A stretch of 64,000 nucleotides of DNA from Pectobacterium aroidearum (GCF_041228105.1 NZ_CP166097.1:4464001-4528000); one strand, 5' to 3'. Positions 1-8,759 are shown, counted from the first letter of the stretch. The notes: generated by a model from the letters alone, not told the origin. A program made the numbers and translations.

Positions 1-835
1 GATCATGCCCCTCCCCCCCTTGACCCACAATCTGGATGCGGTGGCTGGGAGCATGTCGCGCAACTTCGCTAATCGCCTGCTCGTCTTCAAGACTTACCCC
101 CTGTGCGGAGACCCCGTAGATCTGAAACTCGAAATAAGTCTGATTCGCCCTCAGGAATTGCGCCACCAGTGGCATATGCGAGGCAAGCCAGTCACATGGC
201 GTCAGTTCCATGTCCCGGACCAAGTCCCAGGCAGAAATCATCACCGCAATCCGACGTTTCAGGGGTTCAAAGGGAGGCCGGATCAGATCACTCAGCAACT
301 GAACAACTTTAACCTGCGCAGGTAAATCTCGCGGTACCCATTCGCGCAACTCAGAAGTGGGTTCGTCGGGTTTAATGTCGCTGGCAGAGTTAACATCAGA
401 CACTTGAACTGGAATACGTGCATTAAATTCATTAATGGATAATGAATCTTCTTTAACATCAGCATTAATGAAAAATAAAATGCCCCGATTTTGCGACAGC
501 GCCTCAATAAATTCAGGCTGACACACCCGCTCTTCAACCTGGCGAGCAAACGTCTCACCCGCTAAATCTGGGAAGAATGCCTGACCACTCACTTGGGTTT
601 CTGAATCAGTTAACTGAATAATAACGTCTTTGTCACCAATCTGAGATGTTCGTGGTACAGGAGTAAAGCTACGCCACGCCTCCGCGATCATATTCAGATA
701 GGTAAAATCCCCGCTGCTGCCATGGAACTTAAGTCGACATTCGGCCTCGTTCGCCTCGACCAGATGCCACAGAGCAGCCAGAAACGTTGTTTTTCCTGAA
801 GCGGGAAGTCCCATAATAGTAAAATTCGTGTTCAC
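1..835 (-). CDS. Double-GTPase 1-like (DO-GTP1) protein, 3' end beyond left edge
   Basis: Open reading frame of 278 codons with no stop before the left edge, so the C-terminus is missing. The start is a GTG at 833-835 that overlaps the stop of the upstream gene (GTGA), which implies translational coupling. A Walker A loop GLPASGKT lies at residues 9-16, a switch-II-like FPDLAGE (DxxG) near residue 88, and a guanine-specificity-like SAWD segment near residue 200. These features fit a TRAFAC-type GTPase, and the pairing with the next gene fits the double-GTPase families (DO-GTP1/DO-GTP2) known from predicted conflict systems. It is the fourth gene of an operon with the phosphoesterase, helical and second GTPase genes. 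Family assignment is by recognition, not by search. A generic AAA/GTPase is the alternative. Confidence 0.75.
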   Translation of the reverse strand, partial: MNTNFTIMGLPASGKTTFLAALWHLVEANEAECRLKFHGSSGDFTYLNMIAEAWRSFTPVPRTSQIGDKDVIIQLTDSETQVSGQAFFPDLAGETFARQVEERVCQPEFIEALSQNRGILFFINADVKEDSLSINEFNARIPVQVSDVNSASDIKPDEPTSELREWVPRDLPAQVKVVQLLSDLIRPPFEPLKRRIAVMISAWDLVRDMELTPCDWLASHMPLVAQFLRANQTYFEFQIYGVSAQGVSLEDEQAISEVARHAPSHRIQIVGQGGEGHD

Positions 836-1785
836 AGCCCCCCCCTGCTAAGCAGCAGCCGATCAAATTCATCCGTTAATACCGGCAGCGGAATGTCGTT
901 AAAAGATAGCGGAGACGACGGTCGTAGCCAACTACGCAGTAAAAGGTCAAGTCCCTTAGCAGGTGCCACTCCTGGTCGAGGATCGCGTGCGGCGGTGTGA
1001 AAAGTAACGACCTCATGTTTACCGGCGATAAGATCAGTTATGGCACGTTCAAATGCGACCAGCGATTCCCGCGCTTCTGCAAATTGCTCTCCCTCCAGTA
1101 AATCATATTTTGTGGTCACCAACTGTACCTGCGCCTGCGCAGAAACGTTACCTGAAAAAAGCATCGCGCGAACTAGATGACGGACGGAAGCAAACGCCTC
1201 CGCTCGCTTACGCTCGCTGGCAACCCTTTCCCCGTCAACAATAAAGACAACCGACGACGCTTTGCGTAACTCATCCATCTCTGCGGCGCGTTCCGGGCGA
1301 TCGCGTATATCTCTGTAAATCTCCCCCGCCCGCTCTGAAATAAGCAAATCGCGCCGCTTCATATCCGATTCATTCGCCAGCGCAAGGTGGAAAAAACTGA
1401 GTCCATCTTGCGCAGAGGTCCTAGGTGTTTCAGGACGTAAACCACCCGAATCAGCCCGAGACTGAAAACATTTTTTTTCAAATCCCATCAGGCTTAGACT
1501 GTGGCAGAACACAGCGTCAGCAAAGGTACCTCGCAGAAAACAGCTGTACATTTCAGTCACCAGAGTTGTTTTACCCCCGTTTCGCTCACCCACTATTGCG
1601 ACAACCGCAGCATCGCGCCAGCACAAAAAATCATCCGCATCCTTAACCGTCAAGACGGAAGATTGCGGTAATTCGACCCATCGGGGTGATACATCAGGCA
1701 GACCTTCCCTGTCAGAAACGTCAAAGACATCGATATCCTCATCAGCACCTACAAGGGCATCCACATCATTCTTTTCATCAATCAC
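832..1785 (-). CDS. Double-GTPase 2-like (DO-GTP2) protein
   Basis: A 317-residue P-loop protein. Walker A is GERNGGKT at residues 66-73, a hydrophobic Walker B strand VVFIVDG lies near residue 180, and a TKYD motif that fits the G4 (N/TKxD) box is near residue 225. After the P-loop comes a GFEKKCFQSRADSGG segment followed by PETPRT, which I recognise as typical of the DO-GTP2 family. The first 55 residues are acidic and probably disordered. The GTG start at 1783-1785 overlaps the upstream stop codon and the stop overlaps the next GTG start, so three genes are tightly coupled. Predicted role: nucleotide-dependent switch in a conflict system. Exact target unknown. Confidence 0.8.
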   Translation of the reverse strand: MIDEKNDVDALVGADEDIDVFDVSDREGLPDVSPRWVELPQSSVLTVKDADDFLCWRDAAVVAIVGERNGGKTTLVTEMYSCFLRGTFADAVFCHSLSLMGFEKKCFQSRADSGGLRPETPRTSAQDGLSFFHLALANESDMKRRDLLISERAGEIYRDIRDRPERAAEMDELRKASSVVFIVDGERVASERKRAEAFASVRHLVRAMLFSGNVSAQAQVQLVTTKYDLLEGEQFAEARESLVAFERAITDLIAGKHEVVTFHTAARDPRPGVAPAKGLDLLLRSWLRPSSPLSFNDIPLPVLTDEFDRLLLSRGGL

Positions 1786-2852
1786 ATCAGTTGCCCTAAT
1801 AAATGTTCACGATAAAGCTGCTCTGCCATCACACTCGGATCCAATGACATTGATGCATTCAAGCCCGTTTTCTGTGCAAATCGGGCATGCCACGCACCGG
1901 CACCCATCGTCTTGGCACAATCAATCGCTGCTGTGACAGGCGCAATGTAAGGAGGCAATGACTGAAAAACATTAAACTGCTCAAGATCTTCAGGCACAAA
2001 GCTGTCAATAAGTGTATTTAGTGAGACTTCACCTTTCGTACGAGTTTTTTTTGCGAGCGCAATTATTTTGTCCAACATAGCAGGTATAGCAACCGGTCCC
2101 AAATGCGTATAGGTCGTGAGCTTACCTAAATCTAGCGCCCCGATAAGTGCGGCCTGTGCCGGTGTAAAAGCTGCAAAACTTCGGGAAAAGGTTGTACTGA
2201 ACCCTCCAGTGAGCCACCAGAGCATCTGGCTCTCTTCTCGCATTAGGGAAAGTTGATGATCGAATTCACCTAGTGCAGTCGAAATCTGCTTTGACATAGT
2301 AAGAGTTGAAGAATGAAACTCATTTCTCACTTTAATAAGCAGAGAAGCCAGTGTCACGGTGTCAGGAGCTTCTGATGCGGATTTCAGTTCATCAATAAGT
2401 TCCTGACTGACTGTTAGTGAAACCTTGGATGGAACGTGTTTGTAAGCGCGATTTTCCACTGAACATGTTAAAAAGGCTTCTTCCGCTTGGTATACAAGCC
2501 AAGAGGACTGAGGTGGCGTCCTCAGTCCTCTGACACTTCCAGTGCTGACCGCCAGAATGGCATTTGTATTATGTCCTTTGATTAATTCACTTAGCACCAG
2601 AGCCGATAGCACCCGAGCTTCACGTTCATTATTGACCATACTGAAACTGGCATCTGCTTCCACAAAGGCATTCCTGAACCAAGTCAGATCAATTCCAGAG
2701 CAGTCATAGTAAAACAGGGCAAGGTCCACAATTTGTTGACCTTTAATAGTCTTGACAATCTGCCTGACCGGCTCCTCTCGCAAAAGAATTTTTTCCGCTG
2801 TAGGCGCTAGCCCCGCCTCTGAATAGCGATCCGCAAAGGTATAAGTTGTCAT
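1782..2852 (-). CDS. GTPase-associated system helical (GASH-like) protein
   Basis: A 356-residue, largely helical protein without catalytic motifs that I can name. Its place between the phosphoesterase gene (8-nt gap) and the two GTPases (4-bp overlap) and its overall character match the GTPase-associated system helical domain found beside double GTPases. Its C-terminal half has hydrophobic helices (about residues 205-260 and 300-350) and the N-terminal part is mixed. An AAGGA lies at the end of the preceding gene, upstream of the ATG. It probably links the GTPases to the effector, but this is inference from gene order. Confidence 0.65.
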   Translation of the reverse strand: MTTYTFADRYSEAGLAPTAEKILLREEPVRQIVKTIKGQQIVDLALFYYDCSGIDLTWFRNAFVEADASFSMVNNEREARVLSALVLSELIKGHNTNAILAVSTGSVRGLRTPPQSSWLVYQAEEAFLTCSVENRAYKHVPSKVSLTVSQELIDELKSASEAPDTVTLASLLIKVRNEFHSSTLTMSKQISTALGEFDHQLSLMREESQMLWWLTGGFSTTFSRSFAAFTPAQAALIGALDLGKLTTYTHLGPVAIPAMLDKIIALAKKTRTKGEVSLNTLIDSFVPEDLEQFNVFQSLPPYIAPVTAAIDCAKTMGAGAWHARFAQKTGLNASMSLDPSVMAEQLYREHLLGQLM

Positions 2853-2860
2853 GCTTGTTT

Positions 2861-4132
2861 TTATCCTTGTTCTGCTGCCGTTACAGCATTGTTAAATTCC
2901 CGCACAATACCTCGTTCACTTGCGCGGATGAATACACGCCGGAAACGTTCATAGTCAGGCAGGCGCATATCGTCTTCTTCAAGAAGATTAAGGCGCCCCG
3001 TAATTTCCATTTTTTTACTGAATGAAAGACGATAAAATCGAAGCCCCAGGTCCCTGAGACTGTCCATAGCCTCTCCCCTACCAGACTCCATCGCCGCAAT
3101 TTCAGGCATGGACGATGCAGACGTGCATATTGCTGGCTCCACATACTGAGGCGGATGCCAGTTTTCGAGACTTATACTGTGCTCAAAAATGAGGGAATCC
3201 TTGTCAATCTTTGGAAGAAAGCTTGAAGAAGAAACCTGCCAAATCCTGACGTGTGATTGCGTATGCAGTATGCGTGCATTAGGTTCTCCTTTTACCAATA
3301 GCTCAATGAAGTTGTAGCCCGGCTCCCAGCCGCCCTCAGACCTGTCAGGGTTGGCTGCACTAGCCGTAAGCCTGAGATACTCAATGTGTCTGTCAATTCG
3401 GTTAAGGTGAACATGGCCAAAAATTTGTACCGGCGCAACGGAATTCAGATGATCTTCCAGTTCACGTGACTGCCTTAGCCATGATAGATGATGATGGGTC
3501 ACAACCAGATTGACCACACCGTACTCTCGGGTAATTTGCAAGCTCGCCGGATCCACAAATAGATCCCCCGGCCTGTCGTGGCTACTTGAAACAAATGCGC
3601 TGTTCAGCCCCCATAATCGTAGAATAGATCCATCATTCAGCTTCACATCACGTCTGACGCGCGTGCGATCCGGCGGCAGCAGATCGCAAAAAAACTGCAA
3701 AGCAAACTGGTTATAATTACCCAGGCTTTGATACAGCAATCGCTGTGCTTCTGTGTTCCTTAGCTGCTTTGCTATTTCCTGGCTAGCGTTATCACCGGCT
3801 TCCTTGATGGCCTTGTGCACTAACTGAACCATGTAGCTGTCAGCTTGTTCACGGACGACATCATGGTTACCAGGTACCACAAATACAGTTTCCATTGAGC
3901 TACCGCTTCGTTGACATAATTCTGTCAGCCAACGCGTAGCAAACTCAAACTCTTCTGGATCACCCGCAAAAGCAACATCACCTGAAACAATAATCACATC
4001 AGGCGGGCCTAATCGCTTACATTGTTGTTCGACATCACGAATCAACTCGTTACGAAGATGGAAGTTCGGGTCTTGAGCAGTACCAATTTCTGATTTACGG
4101 AAATGTATATCTGACAAATGAAGTATGAGCAC
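2861..4132 (-). CDS. Calcineurin-like metallophosphoesterase with C-terminal helical adaptor
   Basis: A 423-residue protein with the full metallophosphoesterase signature: D8 and H10 in SDIH, GD at 51-52, GNHD at 88-91, THHH at 212-215 and GHVH at 239-242. These residues bind two metal ions and hydrolyse phosphomono- or diesters, possibly nucleotides or nucleic acid. After the catalytic domain a helical segment of about 80 residues (345-423), rich in charged residues and including FRRVFIRASERG, resembles the small effector-associated adaptor domains of bacterial conflict systems. It is the first gene of the four-gene GTPase operon, preceded by a good promoter in a palindrome. It is therefore the best candidate for the effector, although further effectors could lie beyond the left edge. 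Confidence 0.85.
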   Translation of the reverse strand: MLILHLSDIHFRKSEIGTAQDPNFHLRNELIRDVEQQCKRLGPPDVIIVSGDVAFAGDPEEFEFATRWLTELCQRSGSSMETVFVVPGNHDVVREQADSYMVQLVHKAIKEAGDNASQEIAKQLRNTEAQRLLYQSLGNYNQFALQFFCDLLPPDRTRVRRDVKLNDGSILRLWGLNSAFVSSSHDRPGDLFVDPASLQITREYGVVNLVVTHHHLSWLRQSRELEDHLNSVAPVQIFGHVHLNRIDRHIEYLRLTASAANPDRSEGGWEPGYNFIELLVKGEPNARILHTQSHVRIWQVSSSSFLPKIDKDSLIFEHSISLENWHPPQYVEPAICTSASSMPEIAAMESGRGEAMDSLRDLGLRFYRLSFSKKMEITGRLNLLEEDDMRLPDYERFRRVFIRASERGIVREFNNAVTAAEQG

Positions 4133-4167
4133 AATTCCACCCTGTTGTTGTATTTATGTCAAATGAG

Positions 4168-4219
4168 GATAAACCTTATTAAAATTTGTCTAGAAAATTT
4201 TGTCAGTGTAAGGTTTATC
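4168..4219 (-). promoter_or_regulatory. Sigma-70-like promoter inside an 11-bp inverted repeat
   Basis: On the minus strand CTGACA (4206-4201), a 17-nt spacer and TTTAAT (4183-4178) form a good -35/-10 pair about 40 nt before the phosphoesterase ATG. The promoter is framed by perfect inverted arms GATAAACCTTA (4209-4219 and 4168-4178). A repressor binding both arms would cover the RNA polymerase site. A second, smaller inverted repeat (GGTTGAT, 4272-4278 and 4293-4299) lies upstream. No regulator gene is obvious next to it. The rest of 4133-4425 shows nothing else. Confidence 0.6.
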
Positions 4220-4425
4220 GCAGAATCATACGCCTAAGCCTCGACAGTAAAGACTATCTATTCCAATCCTAGGTTGATTCTTGTCAAAAAATATCAACCA
4301 GACAATACAACCGTAAGTCAGATTTGAGTGTGTTCTGTCCGAAAAAAACTGTCAATTCAAGTCTGAACTAATGCATTTTAAAAAACCATTAGGCTTTCAT
4401 AAATTAGCATTCTTACTAAAATCAC

Positions 4426-4680
4426 TTATTTCTTACCATTATTCTCTGACATCTTCTGATATAAAGGATCTGTACCATGAGGCAGACTTTTACTCACATT
4501 TCTATAATGCATCACGCGTTGTCGGAAATATTCGCGTAAATGCTCGGGCTGCTCCCTCTCAACATGCTCAGCGATCACAGGCAGGTTTAGGCGTTCTTTG
4601 TATGCAACGCTTGATGCTGCCAAATCGACATTCACTTTTTCCCGTTCCTCTCGTGGCAAATCGCCTAAATTGTGCGTCAC
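4426..4680 (-). CDS. Small charged hypothetical protein
   Basis: An 84-residue protein starting with GTG at 4678-4680, preceded by a strong AGGAG five bases upstream. It is charged and helical, with [15 protein letters not shown] near the N-terminus and an [15 protein letters not shown] segment in the middle. It has no transmembrane helix and no cysteine motif. It lies between the terminator of the maintenance operon and the GTPase operon, and likely has its own promoter. I do not recognise the family. Composition and codon use look like a real ICE gene. Confidence 0.7.
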   Translation of the reverse strand: MTHNLGDLPREEREKVNVDLAASSVAYKERLNLPVIAEHVEREQPEHLREYFRQRVMHYRNVSKSLPHGTDPLYQKMSENNGKK

Positions 4681-4751
4681 AGTTTCTCCTGCTTGGTTCT
4701 GTTTCGTTTATCTTAATATACTTCATTTTCCCTGGTGATTCGTGTCCATAG

Positions 4752-4778
4752 CAAAAAGCACCCCCGAAGGAGTGCTTT
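4752..4778 (-). terminator. Rho-independent terminator of the maintenance operon
   Basis: Minus strand AGCACTCC-TTCG-GGGGTGCT followed by TTTTTGCT, directly after the stop at 4785. It closes the operon that runs from 13.7 kb. Confidence 0.85.
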
Positions 4779-4784
4779 CTGCTC

Positions 4785-5711
4785 TTAAGCAGCCAACTGG
4801 TGAACTGCACCGATTGGTTGGCTAATGTTGTTTAACAGCGATACCACATGATCTGATTCCTCCCTAATCCACTCAATTGCATCGACCATAACCTCATAAT
4901 AATCCGATGCATTCGGGTGTTCAGGATCATTGACCTCCGTATCCCCCGTAAAGCTTTTCATCACCGCACCATTACGGTAATAGATGTCAGCACGGAATGT
5001 GACTGGTACATAAATTCCCGCGGCTATCGCATCGACGTGCTGGGTCAGAAAATCATCCTCAAACTCCATGATATCTATCTCGTCAATGGACTGTTGAGAC
5101 ATATACAAACGTATTTCACCAGCGCTGCCACGCCAATGCCGTATCTGTTTTTCCTCAAATGTGCAGTTGCTGACAAACTGCGTCAGCGTTTCTGCACACT
5201 GATGAGAAACATCACGCAACGATCGCTCCAGGTGATCCATAAATCGAAACCAGTAGCGTTCACTCTGCCGAAACTGAGCCAACGTGATGTATTCCTCGGA
5301 TGCATTGTCACGTTGCCCAGAAGCTTCACGAAACATCGCTTCATCCAGTTCGTAGAGAGGCATGATGTCAGCGCGCAGCAACTGGTCGGTTCGACCACTG
5401 ATTTGCGGGTGAACACGGGGAAGATACAAATACCCATGCTCTACCCCGTTACCATTAGCCAGCCAGTTCGTGGCGTTTATCCACAACGTCAGAACTTTCC
5501 TGCTACGTTCACGCTTAGCGTCGTCTGTATCAAGGCGTTCCAGCATGGTTTCCATCACGGCCGTCAGTTGCTCGTTTTCAAACAACGTTTGCGTATTAAC
5601 GTAAGTAATACCGGCGTCATCATCCAACTGCCAGCATATTTCGTCATAATCTGGTGCGTAACCTAATGTCCGCTGATACGCCTGCTGAATGTATTCATGA
5701 ATAATGCACAT
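4785..5711 (-). CDS. Hypothetical ICE maintenance protein, paralogue of the 5789-6679 gene
   Basis: A 308-residue soluble protein of unknown function. It shares a scaffold with the next gene: an N-terminal EYIQQ/QFIQQ helix, a central LTLWI helix followed by LPR, SGR and LL motifs, and a C-terminal YYRNGA/HYHNGA strand before a VxxAIxWxREE helix. The two are thus ancient paralogues. ATG is preceded by CAGGAG with 6-nt spacing, and that SD is the third segment of a leader hairpin. Last gene of the operon before the terminator. Confidence 0.75.
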   Translation of the reverse strand: MCIIHEYIQQAYQRTLGYAPDYDEICWQLDDDAGITYVNTQTLFENEQLTAVMETMLERLDTDDAKRERSRKVLTLWINATNWLANGNGVEHGYLYLPRVHPQISGRTDQLLRADIMPLYELDEAMFREASGQRDNASEEYITLAQFRQSERYWFRFMDHLERSLRDVSHQCAETLTQFVSNCTFEEKQIRHWRGSAGEIRLYMSQQSIDEIDIMEFEDDFLTQHVDAIAAGIYVPVTFRADIYYRNGAVMKSFTGDTEVNDPEHPNASDYYEVMVDAIEWIREESDHVVSLLNNISQPIGAVHQLAA

Positions 5712-5788
5712 TATCTACTCCTGTCAAAATAGTGATGGCAGGAGGCCCGGCAGGGCGTTCCCCCTGCCGGGTAAAGTTAAGTAATAAG
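5712..5788 (-). promoter_or_regulatory. Three-segment leader before the 308-aa gene
   Basis: A 10-bp perfect hairpin CCCGGCAGGG/CCCTGCCGGG (5746-5755, 5762-5771) is followed on the minus strand by CTCCTG (5744-5739), which is complementary to the SD CAGGAG (5723-5718). The SD can therefore be masked by the segment next to the first hairpin. Confidence 0.65.
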
Positions 5789-6679
5789 TCAGGCAACCAG
5801 ACGTAACGCTGGCGCCGGTGAGTCGTCATCACGTTGCAGACGTCGACGTTCGTCACGCAACCAGGCTATCGCCTGCTGCACAACATCACCGTAGTCTGCT
5901 ACTGTCAGCCGGTCCACATTCACAACTTCTTTCTGAACGGAAAAACGACCAATGATGGCACCATTGTGATAGTGAATCCGGCTCTCCAACGCAACGAGGT
6001 GTATCTCGCGGCGGCAAACCCGTTTGACGAACTCAACAGGATCTGTCGCACTCACGCTCTCTGCATTAACCGTCCCCAGATTCACCGTGATAAACCCGAA
6101 GTCCGTATCAAAACGTCGGACAACCCGTTCATCAATATCACAACGCCGTTGCAATGCAGCCAACTGCGCCACGCAATGCTCTCCCGTCTGCGCCAACGTG
6201 CGACTCAGCCAGGATTCAAATCGTGACCAGTGCTGCATCGTTTGTGCCAGTTGCGCGCGGGGAATAACGTCATCAGCATGTCGATCGCCCTGGGACGTCA
6301 GCCGGATAAAGTCGTCGTCAGACAAATCCAGCAAGGCAGACGGCTCACCAGGTAACAGGCAATCAACCCGACCACTGCTCTCCGGAGACGTCCGCGGCAA
6401 CAATCGTGTATTGCCACTGGCTGTGGCCAGCGCATCCAGTCCCAAAATCCACAGGGTCAGAATGCGTTCACTCAGTTGACAACGAGCCCGCAGCTGACGA
6501 TTTCCGGGGATCTGATCGAGCATAAACTGCATGATCGGTAACAGTCGATTGCTGTGAAACACGATATCCGTATTCATGTAGTCCTGCAGATCGTTACTGA
6601 TATCAATCTGCCACTCATCCGGATGGAGAAAGAGGTTCATCTCCTTCAGGTATATCTGTTGAATAAACTGCTCTGTCAT
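5789..6679 (-). CDS. Hypothetical ICE maintenance protein, paralogue of the 4785-5711 gene
   Basis: A 296-residue protein of unknown function related to its downstream neighbour by the shared features ILTLWI...LLPR...SGRVDCLL and HYHNGAI, and by a C-terminal VVQQAIAWLRDE helix. No transmembrane segment and no metal site is visible. The start ATG at 6677-6679 has TAAGGAG upstream. It follows the ArdC-methylase-like gene in the same operon, separated by a 73-nt leader that holds a strong hairpin. Confidence 0.75.
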   Translation of the reverse strand: MTEQFIQQIYLKEMNLFLHPDEWQIDISNDLQDYMNTDIVFHSNRLLPIMQFMLDQIPGNRQLRARCQLSERILTLWILGLDALATASGNTRLLPRTSPESSGRVDCLLPGEPSALLDLSDDDFIRLTSQGDRHADDVIPRAQLAQTMQHWSRFESWLSRTLAQTGEHCVAQLAALQRRCDIDERVVRRFDTDFGFITVNLGTVNAESVSATDPVEFVKRVCRREIHLVALESRIHYHNGAIIGRFSVQKEVVNVDRLTVADYGDVVQQAIAWLRDERRRLQRDDDSPAPALRLVA

Positions 6680-6752
6680 GATGCTCCTTACAAATAGAGT
6701 AAGGGCGTTTCCCCTTCCGGGAGAAACGCCCGGTTAGGGTTAAATTGTTATG
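6680..6752 (-). promoter_or_regulatory. Three-segment leader before the 296-aa gene
   Basis: Stem GGGCGTTTC/GAAACGCCC (6703-6711, 6723-6731) competes with a stem in which GTAAGG (6699-6704) pairs with CCTTAC (6686-6691), the latter being the SD strand TAAGGAG on the minus strand. The two stems overlap by two bases. Confidence 0.65.
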
Positions 6753-8699
6753 TCAGGCGACGTTCTGTTGCGTTTGTCGTTCCTGTTCAAGAGCCCACTT
6801 ACGCTCCCAGCCGAACATCAGCCAGAAGGGCGTGCGCCAGGTTTGACGGAACTCCATACTCAGACTGTTCCCGACAATCACCATCGCAGGTATGCCACAT
6901 AAAGCCAGTTGCACATACGCCATCATGGCTGCAACGGGATCGATATCGACACAAACGGCCATCATCTGTTTCTGTGGATTGAAGCCCGCGTCAAGCATGG
7001 CTTGCGCCATCGCGACAATCAGCCCACCGGCTCCGCATACAGGGTCTGAGACAGTAATGAAATCCCGTTCCCCGCTTGTAAGTGCAGGCAAACCATCAGC
7101 CAGTTGCATTTTCGCCATCATGTAGCCAACAGAGTAAGGGGTGAAATACTGCCCCCGGCGTCGATCGCCAAGCTCGAGCTCCATGAATACAGATCCAAGA
7201 AAATCCGAAGGACTGAATTCCATGCCTTCGACCAGCGTGTTGAAAAGTGCAGGGAAACGACGCTGATCAACTGCCTTGTAACGTTTTATTCGCCGCATGT
7301 AGTCATCTTCGATTTCCTGCACAAAATGGCACCTGTTATGTAACGCCGCTGCCGACATGTGAATAAAATCGCTGAAGACCGTCCAACGGTTCTCATACGG
7401 TGCAATTTCCTGAAACTGCCGAATAAACGTTGCCCGATGTGGATTGGAACGTCCCTGGTTTCTTACCCAAGGGAGCGCGGCAAGATTCCCCGGATCGTCC
7501 GGGTCATCCCCTTCTTCCTCATCGTTAGCTGCAACCTCATCAATCGATTCGGCAGACGGTGGCGGTAGCAACAGAGTTTCAAGTTCAGGAATATCCTGAG
7601 GCTCGTTGCTATCATCGATGTCGCTGGCGACACGATGAACAGCCAGGCTTCCGGGATTCAGTGAGAAACGCGCCAGTGCCTCAGCAACGCTATTCAGCTC
7701 AGGCGTAAACAATGCCGTCGGCATATCACACCGTGGCCAGTCGTAGATCCGGGCCAGCGCATTTACCGCATTACCTGGAGAAATGTTGTAACGCAAGTGC
7801 TGACGAACTGCACTGTCACACACTAGCGTCGTGTCATCCAACTGCTGACCATAGTGCGTGGCCAGTAAATGATTAGCCTCTTGCTGCCAATGTTGAACAT
7901 CGTCGTATGGCAATGTGACCAACCGCTGTGTTTCAATCCAGTCGACAGCCTTCCCCGCTTCAGAAGCAGATTTAAACAGTATCCATGGGTCCGAACCCAG
8001 TTCACCATGCCACATCGGCTCACCGGCAAGATGTAACCCTGCTCTCGCAGCCAGGAACGCACGCCCCAAGTCTGCAATCAGCGATTCTTTCAAATCGTCG
8101 AGCGGAATGCTGCTTAGACAATCGAAACGAGCGAGTCTGTCCGGATGCCCTGTCGCTCTAACGAGCAATGCGACAAGACTATCTGGATCGGGAGCGGGTA
8201 ACTCGATACGATCGCTTTCCGGCAGATACGCAGCTGGATATTGTGCCCTGAACAGTATCGGAACTTGCAACGCTGCTTGCCAGCCGCTCACACGTTCAAG
8301 ACCAGGTACGGGAGATGGCGGCCATGGCCACCCTGCTCGCAGCTCCGTTGGTAATCCGTCACACTGTTCTATATTGATAACCCGAAACAGTGAGAGTGAC
8401 GGTTTGTACCTGACGACGGTGGTTGGACGCTGCCCGGGTATTATCCTGCCCCCCAGAGAACGCAAGTCGTCGCCAGTCAGCCAACGGTTTGAGATCAGAC
8501 CGTTTTGTAACGCTGATTGCCAGAGTAATAAAGCGTTAATGCCGGTAAACAGTTGCCCACTCAGTGCGTGAATTGGCATACCGTGGCGAATAATACTTTG
8601 TCGCCACGGAGCCGTTCCAGCCTTAACACTCTGCATCAAACGCTCTGTTAACAGCCGGCAAATATCACCAGCATCCTGTAATGTGAAAGTTTTCATCAT
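6753..8699 (-). CDS. Polyvalent protein: ArdC-like N-terminus plus N6-adenine methylase-like C-terminus
   Basis: About 648 residues from the ATG at 8697-8699, chosen because GGAG lies five bases upstream; upstream in-frame codons lack an SD. Residues 10-110 look like an ArdC N-terminal domain (single-strand DNA binding, anti-restriction): GTAPW, GINALLL, WLTGDDLRSLGG. The C-terminal 170 residues resemble an N6 DNA methylase, with a SAM loop DPVCGAGG near residue 550 preceded by RRGQYFTP. The chain ends about 60 residues later with no NPPY/F catalytic motif, so methylation activity is doubtful. An acidic linker (EEEGDDPDDP) lies between. Such fusions protect incoming element DNA from host restriction. 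That role here is inferred. Confidence 0.8.
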   Translation of the reverse strand: MMKTFTLQDAGDICRLLTERLMQSVKAGTAPWRQSIIRHGMPIHALSGQLFTGINALLLWQSALQNGLISNRWLTGDDLRSLGGRIIPGQRPTTVVRYKPSLSLFRVINIEQCDGLPTELRAGWPWPPSPVPGLERVSGWQAALQVPILFRAQYPAAYLPESDRIELPAPDPDSLVALLVRATGHPDRLARFDCLSSIPLDDLKESLIADLGRAFLAARAGLHLAGEPMWHGELGSDPWILFKSASEAGKAVDWIETQRLVTLPYDDVQHWQQEANHLLATHYGQQLDDTTLVCDSAVRQHLRYNISPGNAVNALARIYDWPRCDMPTALFTPELNSVAEALARFSLNPGSLAVHRVASDIDDSNEPQDIPELETLLLPPPSAESIDEVAANDEEEGDDPDDPGNLAALPWVRNQGRSNPHRATFIRQFQEIAPYENRWTVFSDFIHMSAAALHNRCHFVQEIEDDYMRRIKRYKAVDQRRFPALFNTLVEGMEFSPSDFLGSVFMELELGDRRRGQYFTPYSVGYMMAKMQLADGLPALTSGERDFITVSDPVCGAGGLIVAMAQAMLDAGFNPQKQMMAVCVDIDPVAAMMAYVQLALCGIPAMVIVGNSLSMEFRQTWRTPFWLMFGWERKWALEQERQTQQNVA

Positions 8700-8759
8700 G
8701 GTCTCCATCAAAAATCGGGACCATCCCCTAAGGGATGGCTCCCTCAGGAAAATCAAAAA
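8700..8759 (-). promoter_or_regulatory. Three-segment leader before the ArdC-methylase gene
   Basis: Strong hairpin GGGA-CCATCCC/GGGATGG-TCCC (8717-8743). Its GGGACC arm (8717-8722) is also complementary, with one bulge, to the SD region GGTCTCC (8700-8706). Confidence 0.6.

Noticed and set aside
4371..4751. Plus-strand frame of 126 codons
   Set aside because: Overlaps the minus-strand 84-residue gene, which has a strong AGGAG and coding character, and crosses the terminator.
4917..5666. Long plus-strand frame opposite the 308-residue gene
   Set aside because: Antisense shadow with no SD and odd composition; the minus-strand gene has a paralogue, SD and terminator.
7915..8571. Plus-strand frame of 218 codons
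   Set aside because: Lies antisense to the ArdC-methylase gene, Ser/Arg-rich shadow composition.
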